This document shows positions 10,222 through 21,417 of a stretch of DNA of 64,000 nucleotides, one piece after another; position 1 is the first letter of the stretch; every line of letters starts with the position of its first letter. The notes beneath the pieces were generated by a model that was given only the letters and a program-made list of their open reading frames with translations, had not been told where the DNA came from and searched no databases. The stretch covers positions 24,389,901-24,453,900 of the forward strand of contig OZ038527.1 of assembly GCA_964036665.1 (NCBI GenBank), in the 5' to 3' direction. Source of the DNA: Gordius sp. MW1 (taxonomy: Eukaryota > Nematomorpha > Gordioida > Gordea > Gordiidae). The position numbers and the translations under genes are program-made.

Positions 10222-11282
10222 TAGTGTTGTGAATGAACGCGTTCAAATTTAACGCGTTCGTGAACGCGTTTAAAGTTTTTGAAAAATTGATGAACGGCTT
10301 TTCTTTTTTTTGGTGAGCTTTGAACGTGAACGCATTTCTTTTTTTGATGAACGCCTTCGATTTAACGTTCGTTTAATTTTAAAAACCCTTTTTAATTTTA
10401 TTTATTTGATAAATAATGTTAATTCAAATATTGTGACAAAAAAGTCTTATATTTTTTAATCAGCAGGTTTTCCTTTTTACTATTACCTATTCCAAAATAC
10501 TTTTAACATACCATAACGTTCAAAATAAGATAAGATTAAAGTTTATTAATTTGATATTATTAATTATATTCTAATTTATAGGTTGATATGGACAATCATA
10601 TTATTATATCGTCGTCATCTTCAGATTCTGAATATTCAAAATCAGCAGATGAATTGACATTGCCATGGCCAAAAATATAATAAATATTTTTCACTCATTT
10701 CATATAAAGAACCGAATTCACTATTTACTAAATGTAAAAAAGAATAAACTTTTAGTTTTATTGAAAAAAAGGATTGAAACCCGTAGAATTGATAATGAAA
10801 TAACTGTCGATTCCAAATATCAAGGGCGGATTGGAGGATGATATCTTATCGCAATTTTTTGAAGCGAAGGACAAAACATTAAATGTTTTTAGTAAATCCT
10901 GCTTTAAAAGATTTGTTTATTAAGTATAATACTCAAATCCCCTCATCTGCCCCTGTGGAGCGGGTCTTTAGTATAGCTTTAACTGCCAAGCGTTCCTGCT
11001 TATCCGACGAAAATTTTGAAAAACAATTATTATTAAAAATTGATAAGAAAAATTTTTTATAAATAAAAATCCGTTATTCACTCTATTATATTACAATTAT
11101 ATCGAAATAATTCTATTATTATTTATCATTGCTAATATATTGTGTTAAAAAATATAAGACATTTTTTTTATTAAATAAAATTAAAAAAAAATACCATAAA
11201 GTTTTAATGGAACGTGAACGCGTTCGATTTTTGTCAATAAACGTTGAACGCGTTCGATTTTTTAAAAATGTTTACAGCACTA
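10222..11282 (+). mobile_element. hAT element rich in AACGCGTTC motifs
   Basis: Begins tagtgttgtg and ends acagcacta, an inverted pair of the TAGNG type. Both subterminal regions are packed with gaacgcgttc and its variants (10231-10270 and 11207-11260). R1 copy 1 lacks this block. The plus strand keeps a dimerisation-domain remnant. The target duplication is not recognisable, so the flank may have been altered. Confidence 0.7.
10905..11046 (+). pseudogene. hAT transposase C-terminal remnant
   Basis: The plus strand reads [20 protein letters not shown] and then [20 protein letters not shown], the hAT dimerisation domain with the [10 protein letters not shown] core. The remainder of the transposase is replaced by stops. 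Confidence 0.65.
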
Positions 11283-11723
11283 GAAAAAATATACATTTAG
11301 GAAAATCATATAGACTCTAAAAGTGCTCGGAGTCATATTCCCGTTCAGGAGCTAAAATAGCCTTTGGGTTTTCGAAATTTGTTAGCGTAGATCTCAAACC
11401 CATTAAATTTAATATAGTATATATTACACAATACAAATAGTTATAAAATGGGTTAAGATGACAACCTGACTTATGTACTAATAAAGACAGACTCTGCAAC
11501 AAAAAACTCCTATAATTTATTATTGCATAATCATAGTCTTTCTCTTAAATAAATTAGAATATATAAGAGTATTAACAAAGATGACATATATTTAAGGCAG
11601 AGGAGGATATTTATTAAAATAGTTAGCTCGAATAAATAGCGTAGAAGCGGGGCGAAACAAATATTTAAAGCGTGATAACTGAGCAAGGGCTAAAAAAAGT
11701 GCTTTAAAAACTGGAAGATATAG
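11283..11723 (+). repeat. Dispersed repeat R1, copy 2, right part
   Basis: Continues R1 (aaaagtgctcgg, aaatttgttagcgta, gacagactctgcaac, gaggaggatat). It lacks the foldback element present in copy 1 at 4022-5172. Confidence 0.75.
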
Positions 11724-12879
11724 TTTCGTCGATATCGTCTCGGTCTCGAAAGCAAGTTTTCGTCTCGTCTCGAGTGTTATTATGACAATCTCGACATCTT
11801 GGAATTTCTTCTGATTTATTAAAACTATTATAATAAAAAATTGAAGAAATCCAATTGTAAAATATTTAAAAAAACTGTATAAACATATTTCGAATTTAAA
11901 CTAGCCATGACCCTTAAGCATCACGTTTGTTATATGGTTATAAAAACTTGAACGTAACAAATGGATACCTTTTATCATTATTCATAACAGAATTACGCGC
12001 ATTACACGGTAGTACAAACACCAATAAAAGTTGCATTGTTACTGGAATAGTGACATAAGAATTTTAAGGGTTTTAATAAATTGTACATATATATAATTCT
12101 ATAACAAACACTTTTACATTCAAATAATAAACGATTCTTTTATGATGTAAGATCACATATTATGCTGCAAATCCTTTCTTGATCCATTACCGATTTTGCC
12201 ACAAATTAATGATTGACTATTAGAGTTATGCACATATATTTAATATACAAAATTGTCACATTTACCGAAAATTTAGTGGATATGAACACTTTACCATCTT
12301 TTGATTGTGTAAATAATGCAAATGCCACACTATAATGTAATTTATGGTTTAGAAATCTGAAACGTGTATCATGAGTTTAAGCGTAACTAATTCTTAGCAT
12401 ATATATTATTAAATCTATTAGGGTCGTTTCGAATAATAAAAGATGCCTCTAAAAACAATTTTTTATCTGGAGTGCTAATAAAACTATTAGCCATTACAGA
12501 CAAATTTATGATTTTATTATTTAACTTTCTATGGATACAAATATTTAATATATATAAAAATTATTAATATGCCGTAAGGGCTACTCTTATTTTACTAAAT
12601 AAGCTGAAACTATTAAATATTGATTTTGCGTGGGTATAGATTTGATATTAATACGAAATATAATCCTATATAATTTTAATTGACATCCCATATGTAAATT
12701 ACACAAAATAAAAATGACAATTAAACGTACTATATTATGATATTGATGGTCAATACTTAAATTATAAAGCTGTGTCGTATCGTCTGGATATCAATAATTT
12801 TTCAAATTCTCCCTGCACACATCTGAAAGATCATATTGAGACCTACCTACTATTTTATACTTTTAAAGAATCGACAGGC
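11724..12879. repeat. CTCGTCTCGGTCTC-containing repeat, diverged; no gene
   Basis: Starts with gatatcgtctcggtctcg and ttttcgtctcgtctcgag, the same subterminal text as the hAT-like element at 51552-52866. The rest is AT-rich without open coding sequence. The right boundary is uncertain. Confidence 0.4.
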
Positions 12880-14190
12880 GGTAAAGCGATAAAGGTTTTA
12901 TGACAGATTAGAGGAGGCAAACCTTTTTTTAGATAACTATAAAAGTGTACCCAATGATCAAGAAGCTAGAATTAAAATTTTATATGGGAGGTGGCATAAT
13001 CATCGAAGGATCGGAATATAATAAAGGTTAAATAGGGCGCAAAATGGTGGTTGCTATATCAAAAAATGATTCCTGGGCGCCTTGTTAATTTAAATTTGAC
13101 AAGGAGAATTAAATTTGTAATCGGTGCCATAAGTAGTGAGACATTAGGAGATCAACCCTTACCTAAGCCTAAAATAATGTTAAAATACAGTGAAAAATAT
13201 TTTGAGGAAATTATGAATGGTGCAGATGACAAAGGTATTTGGATATAGAATCAAATATAACTCTCTAAGAGGACGAAGTTGGAGAACAAATGCGAACTTC
13301 CAGAGACATGTGAGGGAAGTAGTCAATAAAGATTGACACAAGTGTCGGCCCCCAACCAGAAAGCATACACTTTAGTAAGAGAGTCATCAACACAAGTAGT
13401 CATCCCTTAAAACTTATGAAAAAAATCTTGGTAACGAGATTTAAGAACTAAGCTTACATATTTGGTTACCAATTTCGATTTGTGTCCAGCAAATTAACAA
13501 TGGGCCAGACCTTACAAAAAATTGACAAGTTAGGGGCAAATCTATAAAATCTACACATAATCTTGATCTATATAAACGGAGCTTTTGACATGGCACCTTG
13601 CGATTTTATATGGTGGTGCTTGAGAAGGCGAAATAATGATTATGAGAAATACGAACGTCACACGCACCCCGTCGTTGAAAGCTGACCCATTTGAAGTTCC
13701 CCAAATTAGACATGCTTAGATAGCTCGGTTCATTTTTCCATTAAGAGACAGTGTGTTTAAAAAAAGTCAACTCTAGGTTTTAAAAGGTTGGCTTAAATAA
13801 CGAATTATACCCAGTTTAATATCAATATGGCTATTGAGCAATTACAAATTATTGTAAGACTAGTGGGAATGGAACATTAGTTAGGCGTCACACGAAGAAA
13901 ATTAAAACGCTGATGATGATAATTTGCTGGAGCCTGGGTTACACTAATCACGATTATATGATAGCCTGGGGCGGTTGATGGCCGATATAAAAGAAAATCG
14001 TCTGAGATAATGGGCTCATACTAAGAAGGGATGGTATGTGAATTAAAATATATAATATGGAGGTCCCAGGGGACGACTTTGTGTCAATTAAATAGCAGGT
14101 TAATTAAGTTAAACGAGCTAGATGGGCATGGTCATTTGTCGATAAATTGGAACAAACTAAAACTTCAGATTTATGGAACCAATATGGAGA
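12880..14190 (+). pseudogene. Decayed RTE-like LINE (reverse transcriptase relic)
   Basis: Broken frames align in order with the better-preserved LINE at 32302-34999. 13160-13245 gives KYSEKYFEEIMNG (compare RWKDYFQNMMN). 13470-13620 gives QFRFVSSKLTM and then INGAFDMAPCDFIWWCL (compare IDLEKAYDTVPRDLIWWSL). 13990-14030 gives DIKENRLR-WAH (compare DFLRENRLRWYGH). Many stops are present. An intact LTR element was later inserted immediately downstream. Confidence 0.6.
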
Positions 14191-14206
14191 TACATAATTA
14201 AATAAA

Positions 14207-14460
14207 TGTAGAGGATAATTGACGAAATGTAACTTACGCTTAAGTTCTATCATACTGGTGGAGTAAAAGACAACGCAACAGATGTCATTATCTTCCTTAT
14301 CGCGATCGCGTGATATTTCCTTATCGCGTGATATATATAGTTTTTATCGCATTTATTCTCGTTGTTAGATATATTTTGTCGCGTACAGATAATCGCATGT
14401 CTCTCGCGTTCCTGGAAAAGGTAAATTGTGGTTTAATAAAAGTTGTGTAGAAGAACAACA
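14207..14460 (+). repeat. 5' LTR (254 bp)
   Basis: tgtagaggataattgacg at the start, agaacaaca at the end. Relative to the 3' LTR it has an extra cgcgatcg duplication near 14305 and a few small differences; the two are otherwise nearly identical, indicating a fairly young insertion. Confidence 0.9.
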
Positions 14461-14503
14461 TTGGCGTCGTGAGAACCTACCGGGATATAAATCAAAAGAG
14501 GGA

Positions 14504-14827
14504 ATGGATCGAAACATTATGGATTTATTCCGGTTATCCGATGCTATTGAAACATTCCTAATGCAATTCGAGGCCAACATCAAGGCGCAATCAGGGACGT
14601 TATCGGATACCCAGAAAACGTGCAGATTCCTAAGTTCGTTATCGGCGGAGGCATTTAAGGTTATCGCGGACGACGCGTACCCGGATAACCCTACTGAATG
14701 GACTTTCGAGGAAGCGACCAAGAGGGCAAGGGGAGTATTTAAAGAGCATACCTGCCCGCTGGCGCAGAGATTCAGGTTTGGAAATATTCGTCAAATGCCC
14801 GGGGAGGAACTCATGCGATATATTTGA
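14504..14827 (+). CDS. Gag-like protein, N-terminal part
   Basis: Open from an ATG shortly after the 5' LTR to a TGA at 14825. It includes DLFRLSDAIETFLMQFEANI and then FLSSLSAEAFKVIAD and TWTFEEATKRA-like text, the pattern of Ty3/Gypsy Gag (retrotransposon gag helices). Gag forms the cytoplasmic particle that packages element RNA. The reading frame resumes after 14830 in another frame (RLKEASKDCDFQPGE), then merges with the frame at 14925, so at least one frameshift or stop separates the N- and C-terminal parts. No start-codon context beyond the ATG can be judged. Confidence 0.65.
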   Translation: MDRNIMDLFRLSDAIETFLMQFEANIKAQSGTLSDTQKTCRFLSSLSAEAFKVIADDAYPDNPTEWTFEEATKRARGVFKEHTCPLAQRFRFGNIRQMPGEELMRYI

Positions 14828-14924
14828 AGGCTAAAAGAGGCATCAAAGGACTGCGATTTTCAGCCCGGAGAATTATCGGCCAGAATGCTCGATCAGCTGA
14901 TTTTTAGGGCTCTACGACCCAACG

Positions 14925-15755
14925 GTGCAAGCCGCGTTGATGGCTGAAAAGGACCTCAAATGGGACAAGGCCGTGGAAATCGCCCTAGGTCGGGAGGCAA
15001 TCGGCGAAGGCCTAAAGACTATGCACCAGCCAGGGGACGAGGCATTTGCGGTCGACGCGACGAGGACGGGCCTGAGTATGACGAGGTTCGGCCATGCATT
15101 AGATATTTTGACTATTGATTTATATGTTAATAACACCTTGATAACTTTTCTTATGGACACGGGCTACACCGTTACAACCGTGCCGGCTAACTTGTGGAAA
15201 GAGCGTTTACCGGTGCAAACAAACCCGAGACCTTCCGTACATGCGTTCGGCGGCAGGGAGATAAAAATTATCGGGGACGTAACAGCCGAGGCCCGTCTAG
15301 GTTCCACCCGGAAGCGCCTGCCGCTGTTAGTGGCGGATGTAAAGAGACCGCCTTTACTCGGAACGAACTGGATAAAAGAGTTCGGAAAAAACGTATGGGA
15401 GCTAGCCAAATGGAATTCACGAACCGTCATGGAGCGCTACATAGTGAATTTCGTCGAGGAGAAGGCCCCAAAAGAGCCGCTCGTAACCAATAGACACGTC
15501 GAAGATATCGTTCGGCAGATGACGGTGCAGAAGGGGGCCAATCCGCAAGCGGTGAGTGACATTGAAGTCGACGTGTCAGTGGAAAACAAGAGCAGGCCGG
15601 TATTTATCCCAGCACGGCGAGGACCCTTAGCTTGGAGGAGGGGGGTAGAGGAAGGATCGGACAAGTGGCTTAATGACGACATAATTGCCGGGAATTTTCG
15701 CGCTGGGCAAGCCCGTTGGTGCCAGTGCGAGAGAGCGATGACATCGCAAACCTAG
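14925..15755 (+). CDS. Gag C-terminus, aspartic protease and start of RT
   Basis: A 276-codon open frame without a clear ATG at its 5' end, so probably expressed as part of a polyprotein. Residues 1-45 resemble the end of Gypsy Gag (VQAALMAEKDLKWDKAVEIA). No CCHC knuckle is present. About residues 65-145 form a retropepsin: FLMDTGYTVTTVP has the catalytic DTG, and PLLGTNWIKEF is the second conserved strand. The last 40 residues (PVFIPARRGPL, KWLNDDIIAG) resemble the linker into reverse transcriptase, but the sequence then stops. RT and RNase H are deleted. Confidence 0.7.
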   Translation: MQAALMAEKDLKWDKAVEIALGREAIGEGLKTMHQPGDEAFAVDATRTGLSMTRFGHALDILTIDLYVNNTLITFLMDTGYTVTTVPANLWKERLPVQTNPRPSVHAFGGREIKIIGDVTAEARLGSTRKRLPLLVADVKRPPLLGTNWIKEFGKNVWELAKWNSRTVMERYIVNFVEEKAPKEPLVTNRHVEDIVRQMTVQKGANPQAVSDIEVDVSVENKSRPVFIPARRGPLAWRRGVEEGSDKWLNDDIIAGNFRAGQARWCQCERAMTSQT

Positions 15756-16192
15756 CGAAAAGTTGCAGGGTTTGCAACTACACGGCTGCGGCACCAAAAA
15801 GGGCACCTTGGTCAAGGGTGGACAAAACTTTAGGCCTTGGAGGAAAATCGAACCTCAACATTGGACGGAGAGCAGAAAGTCGCGCACGTTCAACGTCGGA
15901 GACCCAGTGTGTGTGCGGATGTTTCTGGGGCCCAATAAATGGGTGGAGGGCACCGTTAGTTCCAAGCGCGGGGGGCGCTCGTTCAATATTAGGGCCCTAG
16001 GGAAAGGCCATCATCGACATTTATATCAGTTGAGACGAAGGAAAATATTGGACTGGAGAATGGTGGGACATGAAAATGGGTGGCCGGACCGGAATACACC
16101 CACGCGATCGAGTCCTATTGTAAACGAGTCAATAGATTCAAGCCCTCACCAACGACGTCCAGACAAGGTGCCCTGCCAATATTCCCAATGAC
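15720..16192 (+). pseudogene. Integrase zinc-finger tail joined to integrase C-terminal domain
   Basis: IANLAKSCRVCNYTAAAPKR (15735-15795) is the CxxC end of an HHCC integrase zinc finger. It is followed within 30 codons by RTFNVGDPVCVRMFLGPNKW and then EGTVSSKRGGRSFNIR and HHRHLYQLRRR, the integrase C-terminal chromatin/DNA-binding domain. The catalytic DDE core between them is gone. The segments lie in overlapping frames, so the element cannot supply its own integrase. Confidence 0.7.
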
Positions 16193-16335
16193 TATGCCAC
16201 TAAAGAAGCGGGTTAACACAATGCCCTACCCATGGCCCCGGAGCTTAACAACGCCCCGCCTGAAGGTAGATACCCACGCCGGGTACGACAGGCTCCAAGC
16301 TACCTAAAACACTATCTTTGTGAAAAGGGGGGAAG

Positions 16336-16579
16336 TGTAGAGGATAATTGACGAAATGTAACTTACGCTTATGTTCTATCATACTGGTGGAGTAAAAGAC
16401 AACGCAACAGATGTCATTATCTTCCTTATCGCGTGATATTTCCTTATCGCGTGATGGTAAAGTTTTTATCGCATTTATTCTCGTTGTTAGATATATTTTC
16501 TCGCGTACAGATATTCGCATGTCTCTCGCGTTCCTGGAAAAGGTAAATGTTCTAATAGAAGTTGTGTAGAAGAACAACA
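16336..16579 (+). repeat. 3' LTR (244 bp)
   Basis: Same start and end as the 5' LTR (tgtagagg...acaaca), preceded by a polypurine tract and followed by the target duplication ataaa. Confidence 0.9.
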
Positions 16580-16584
16580 ATAAA

Positions 16585-17585
16585 TGTGTGAGCTTTTTGA
16601 CTTAGGACATAGTAGTGATGTGAAAACGCCTGTTTTTTGTTGACATTTGGTTTAAGTCACAATTTTAAATAGATTCAACAGTCTATAGTTTTATAAGTCT
16701 ATGGCAAAAATCAATAGATACTTCACTTAGTTTAGTTGCTACTCTTTTATAAAACACAAAACCACATTGCCATGGCCATAATTGAAGTGACAAATAACAA
16801 ATCGTTAAAATGCATTCCATAAACGTTTTATTCCCGAGCGCAACACAACAGCACAACGCGTTCGTTAATTTATTTGCTATTGTTTACAAATAATAGTTTA
16901 TTTGCATTACCATTTGTCTTATTATTTTCTAAAAAAGTTGCTAAGGGCACACATAATTTAAATTTTTTTTTGTAAAGATTTAAACTTTTAGCCCTTAGTG
17001 CTATATATCGCTCAAATCTTAAAAAAAAAGATTTTTTTATCTGATAGCATATTATAAATAATTAGATTTAAAAATAAGTAAACTGTTGCAAACTGTTGAT
17101 AACTATCTTACATAATGTTTTACAATTTTTTAGAACATAGCATATCGCAAATATTAAGATGTGAAAACAGAAGAAATAAATTGTTAGTAACATGCATAAG
17201 GCTTTTTACTCCAATTTCGATTGCAATAACAATCCACTCTTTAAATAAAAAACAAAACTTTAAAATTGTACTCAATTTGTTATTATATGCATATGTATTT
17301 TTACAGTTTCACTAAGTGCAAATAAATTGTTTTATTTATTTTTGACACATAATGACCTATAACAATCAACTTAAAAATTTAAAAAGGAAATATATTTTAT
17401 TAATATGAGATGTAGATATGTGTTTTGTCTCAATTACATATACTCAACCAGGATTTTAATATCACTATTATTATATCATAATAAACATAAAAGATTAAAA
17501 CATAATTTTTCTATAAAATTAAGACTAAATAGATATTTTTCTAGTGAAACTCATTTTCAGGATTGCTTGGGCATTTAAATTAAAA
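16585..17585. other. Intergenic, no gene recognised
   Basis: AT-rich. A short open stretch at 17115-17315 shows no recognisable domain. No repeats shared with the rest of the window were noticed. Confidence 0.4.
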
Positions 17586-17924
17586 TTAATTATTTGAGTA
17601 AGTGTATATACTTGTGCATATTAAAAGAGAATTCGATGAGGAGGAGTGATTGATGTTTAGGAAATTTGGAAATTTAAAAGTATTAATTTTATATGTCTCA
17701 ACTACAAATATGGCGTTTGAAAATTTTGCAAATATATTTTGCTGCTTTTTGCTTGATAAACTACTTTGAAAAAAGATATTGTCTTTCAAGAAAATATCCA
17801 CAAAATCTTTTTCATCATAATTAGAGCATATTAAAAATAATTAATAAGTCATTTTTGCTGACAGTCAACTTTGTGCGTGTCCAAAAATTATAAAAATTAT
17901 TAATACCACCATTCCATTCTTCAT
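17586..17924 (-). CDS. Candidate small secreted protein, two exons
   Basis: Exon 1 (17924-17870) starts MKNGMVVLIIFIIFGHAQ, a textbook signal peptide with a short n-region, hydrophobic core and small residues before the likely cleavage site. A 63-nt GT-AG intron (17869-17807) would join it in frame to exon 2 (17806-17586), giving a 91-residue product. The mature part includes NFVDIFLKDNIFF, FAKFSNAIFVVETYKIN and a serine run, and ends at a stop. The donor (gttgac) is weak and I recognise no family. It could instead be the first exons of a longer gene, since gtatat near the 3' end is a possible donor. Treat as a prediction only. Confidence 0.25.
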
Positions 17925-18949
17925 TTTATTGATGTCAAAATTTTTTCTGAATTAATATAATTTTATATACCATTTTATCAGATAATAATAGCATAAAACC
18001 TAAAAAAAATATTTAGTGCAATCAAAGGTCAAAAAGAGCTTTGATATAAGGTGCATAAGGCGCTTTTAACATGTATACCATACAGATTAATTAACACGAT
18101 GTGTAGCGATCGGGAATAGAAAGTTTTAGCAATGCTATTTGGTTATTTATCACTTAGAATATTGAATACATAGCCTACAACATAATAGATGGGGAACCGG
18201 TCAAAGGAGCACAGAAATAGGAGCGAAACTCGTCATGATTGCTCAGATTTGCTCAGGGTTTTTTTTGATATGGTATTGCTCAGGGTTTTTTGATATGGTG
18301 AATTTGTAACAAGTAATTTATACATAAATTTTTAGAGAATTTATTGGAACTTATCTCATATTATTCATCAGAATTTAACATATTGTCTTAGCACAAAATA
18401 TTTTATATTAACATGTCCTAGTGAAATCATAACAAGTAAATATATGAATATATAAAGATTGTATTGGAACATTTCTCATCATGTATATCAGAATTTAACA
18501 TATTGTTTTAGCAAATACCTTATCCTGATGTTATACTTACAATAAAAGTCATTTATGTATGGAAAGATTTTATTGTATAATTTAGCACTTGTATTTTTTA
18601 AATACCAACTATGGATATTTATAAAATTACATATTTTATTTATCCTGATGTTTTTTCATACTTATAATAAAAGTCAATTATGTATGAAAAGATTTTATTG
18701 TATCATTTTGTTTATATACATGTGATATAATTGCATGATGTATATGACATTTTATGAGATGATATGTTTTTTAAAAAAAATGAGGGACTGATTTCTTGAT
18801 TTGGGTTAGGGTTAGTTTAAAATTAATGCACCCTTCTTTGTGCAAATTCTTCTTAGAAATAGGTTTGATAGTTTTGCCTTGATTTATTTTCAATAAACAA
18901 AGTGTGCTCCTTTTTTTCCTGATGAGCTCCTTTGACCCCCACTCAATAG
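17925..18949. other. Intergenic, upstream of RABL3
   Basis: AT-rich, with diverged internal duplications (tttatcctgatgtt...acttataataaaagtca at about 18520-18560 and 18645-18680). No gene is visible. It probably includes the RABL3 promoter; no certain motif was found. Confidence 0.4.
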
Positions 18950-20081
18950 ATGAACTTAACAGCTGACATCACGCCATATGATTTAGAAACATGCAAAATA
19001 TTAGTCTTAGGAGATTCTGGTTTTATAGAAATCATAATTAATACATTATTAATTAGGAGTGGGAAAAACTTCATTGACGCATTTACTTTGTTATAATAAA
19101 GTTTTGGAAAATGCAAAATGGACCATTGGGGCAAATGTGGATGTTAAAGTAATAACTAACAACAAGCTTACAAACGTTGCAGATTCATGTACATAAGGAG
19201 GGCACTCCAAATGCAAAAAATTATTTTATGGAGCTATGGGATATAGGTGGTGCTACTGCATATAAGAATAATAGACATATCTTCTATCAAAATTTTTATG
19301 GTGTCATAAAAATATCTATATATTAACTTGATTTTTAAGGTTTATTTTTGGTTTACGATATTACAAATTATAAGAGTTATTTAAATCTTTCTAAATGGAT
19401 AGATGAAATCAATGACTCTGTACGACCAAATAAGTAAACTTTTAAACTAATTTATAAGGGTATAAATTTTTGCCATTAATTAGCATAAAATGCAACAATT
19501 ATGAGTATTCTTTTAATGTCCCAATGTTATTAGTAGCTAATAAATCAGACTCATTATATTCTGGTCAATCTTTTAAAGGAAAAAGACTTAATATTTTAGA
19601 TGAATTAGGGGCAGAAGAAATTAAAATGGTAATAATAATTTTTTAATCTTTATTATAACATTTTATTTCTTATAATGACATAAGCCTTCTTAAAATATAT
19701 TACTTTTTCACTCTTATAGGCTTAAGTTTATGATATAACCCTTAAACAATTTTAAAATAATATCATAATTAATTTCTAGATGCATTTTGAACTTTGTTTA
19801 ATTTATTAACTCCCTTACAATCTTTTAGGATTGCAAAACTTCCAAGTATATAGCGCCTGGCCAAACAAATACTGTTCGTTTGAGCAGATTTTTTGACAAA
19901 GTACATATATACCATAAATATAATTGTCATTTTTCTTGAAAATTGATATTTATCTATAATTTAAATAACATTTTTAATATGATTTTTTTAACTATATTAA
20001 TTTTAGGTTATAAACAACAAAATGATAAGAGATTCAAATCAACAACATATTCCTTCATACCCCAGAAATCTTTACGAATGA
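18950..20081 (+). CDS. RABL3: RABL3 small GTPase, complete seven-exon gene
   Basis: RABL3 is a Rab-like small GTPase of the Ras superfamily that binds and hydrolyses GTP; in vertebrates it affects Ras prenylation and lymphoid development. Exons: 18950-19019, 19057-19148, 19183-19300, 19340-19433, 19484-19628, 19829-19900, 20007-20081, all with GT-AG introns in consistent phase. The introns are 37, 34, 39, 50, 200 and 106 nt. The product is 221 aa (human about 236). It shows the P-loop GDSGVGKTSL, RABL3-specific [20 protein letters not shown]3 WDIGG, [16 protein letters not shown]4 NKSD, the paralogue-typical [14 protein letters not shown] and RLSRFFDKV near the C-terminus. There is no C-terminal prenylation cysteine, as in other RABL3 proteins. 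The ATG at 18950 is in frame and gives a 14-residue leader before [10 protein letters not shown]. Confidence 0.92.
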
Positions 20082-21134
20082 CAAATTCCATCTCTGTTAT
20101 AGGAATTATAAAGCGCGAGAAAATTATATTAAGAAATTTTGTTTATTTAAATGCAACTTTTTATTTAGCTTGTGTTTGGTCTGAAATTTATAAGCAACCC
20201 ACACTAGGATGTATTGTTTGTCTTGTCCAACCTTTTATTCACTATATAAATTTAAAATCTTAGTAACATTATTAATTGCACAATAATGACTAAACAAATT
20301 GATTTTTTAACTTTAAATCAGCACCCCCTAGCAAATAATGCCAATATTTAGAGGTAATAACGTTACTATTTTTTTGAACTGCAAAATGATGTCCTGTAAA
20401 TTTTTGATTGAATTGTTTTATGATTATCTTTGAATTGTTTGTCCTTTGAAATATGAAATGGAATGTTAAGTTTAAACAGTTTACTCGCGAAATTTTGTTC
20501 AAGTTCCGTGTGGGGACTTACCCTCCCCCCTCCATCTTAAAAAACCTGCAAAATAATATAGGGCCCCGGTCAGACCCGGTACTAAATTTTTTATTTATTC
20601 AAATTTAAAGAACCCATAAAAACATATTTTGGTAAAAAATATTCATAAAACAAATGGGCCATACAGATTAATTAAAAATTTCCTAAATCTAATTTCTAAT
20701 TTAAAATAACTTATATTTTATTTAAATTTATTTTACCTATCTGATGATGTTTTCTATGAAAACGAAATATTATAATAATTACAATTTGTTTTTAACACCC
20801 TCGACAATTCCCGGTAATATTTCTATGAAGAACATTGATTATGAGGGTAAAAATCTTCTAAAATAAATGAACTAATATAATATTTCATAGTTATCTTCAC
20901 GGAACAAGAGTTGGCAATATCACCAGTTATTTTGATATAATATACCCCATCTTCAGGTCTCAAATTTTTATATAAGATCAGATTAGATTCTCACTTTTAT
21001 TCAATAAGAGTATTATTTTCGAGGTCCATGATTAAATAAGATAGGTGTAAATTGGCCAACTTACTCTCTAATTTAGAAATTGCAGATGTATTATTTGATT
21101 CGCGATTACCACTCCTCGTAAATAGAGTTTCTCT
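20082..21134. other. Intergenic downstream of RABL3, no firm gene
   Basis: A minus-strand open stretch at 20290-20502 (ends KYWHYLLGGADLKLK) lacks an ATG and matches no family I recognise. The remainder is AT-rich and uninformative. Confidence 0.35.
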
Positions 21135-21417
21135 CAGGCGCGTAGCCAATGGGCGGAAGGCTGGACTTTTCCCCTTGGCCAAACTTTAAAATTTTTTCAA
21201 TTAATAAATAATTCAAATGGGTTTAATTATTATATAAAAGCGATAGTAAATGCTCTGATTGCCTAAGAGAAGAAATTTTTCCAAAGCTGGTGATATAGCC
21301 CATTGAAGTTTCGCATATATTGTGTGCTAAGTTTATTTTAATTACGTTATAAATAAATGTGTCGAAAATTTTGTTGAATTTTTCCTCCCCCTTGAGAAAA
21401 TCCTGGCTACGCGCCTG
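21135..21417. mobile_element. hAT MITE, CAGGCGCGTAGCC ends
   Basis: Inverted ends caggcgcgtagcca and ggctacgcgcctg. Target duplication gtttctct (21127-21134) against gtctctct (21418-21425), 7 of 8 identical. The same terminal sequence as the hAT at 980-2890, so it is probably mobilised by that family. The right end is also present in unit B at about 49080-49105, so the insertion predates the A/B duplication. Confidence 0.75.

Larger units (their letters stand above)
14207..16579 (+). mobile_element. Internally deleted Gypsy-type LTR retrotransposon, complete ends
   Basis: Two direct LTRs (14207-14460 and 16336-16579) enclose a 1.9-kb interior. Target duplication ataaa at 14202-14206 and 16580-16584. 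The 5' LTR ends in acaaca and is followed by ttggcgtcgtgaga, the primer-binding region. A purine tract aaaaggggggaag precedes the 3' LTR. The interior keeps Gag, protease and the integrase C-terminus but has lost the reverse transcriptase, RNase H and integrase core. Local base use is clearly more GC-rich than the surroundings. Confidence 0.9.

Noticed and set aside
20290..20502. 70-codon minus-strand frame downstream of RABL3
   Set aside because: No ATG, no recognisable family, no clear splice partner.
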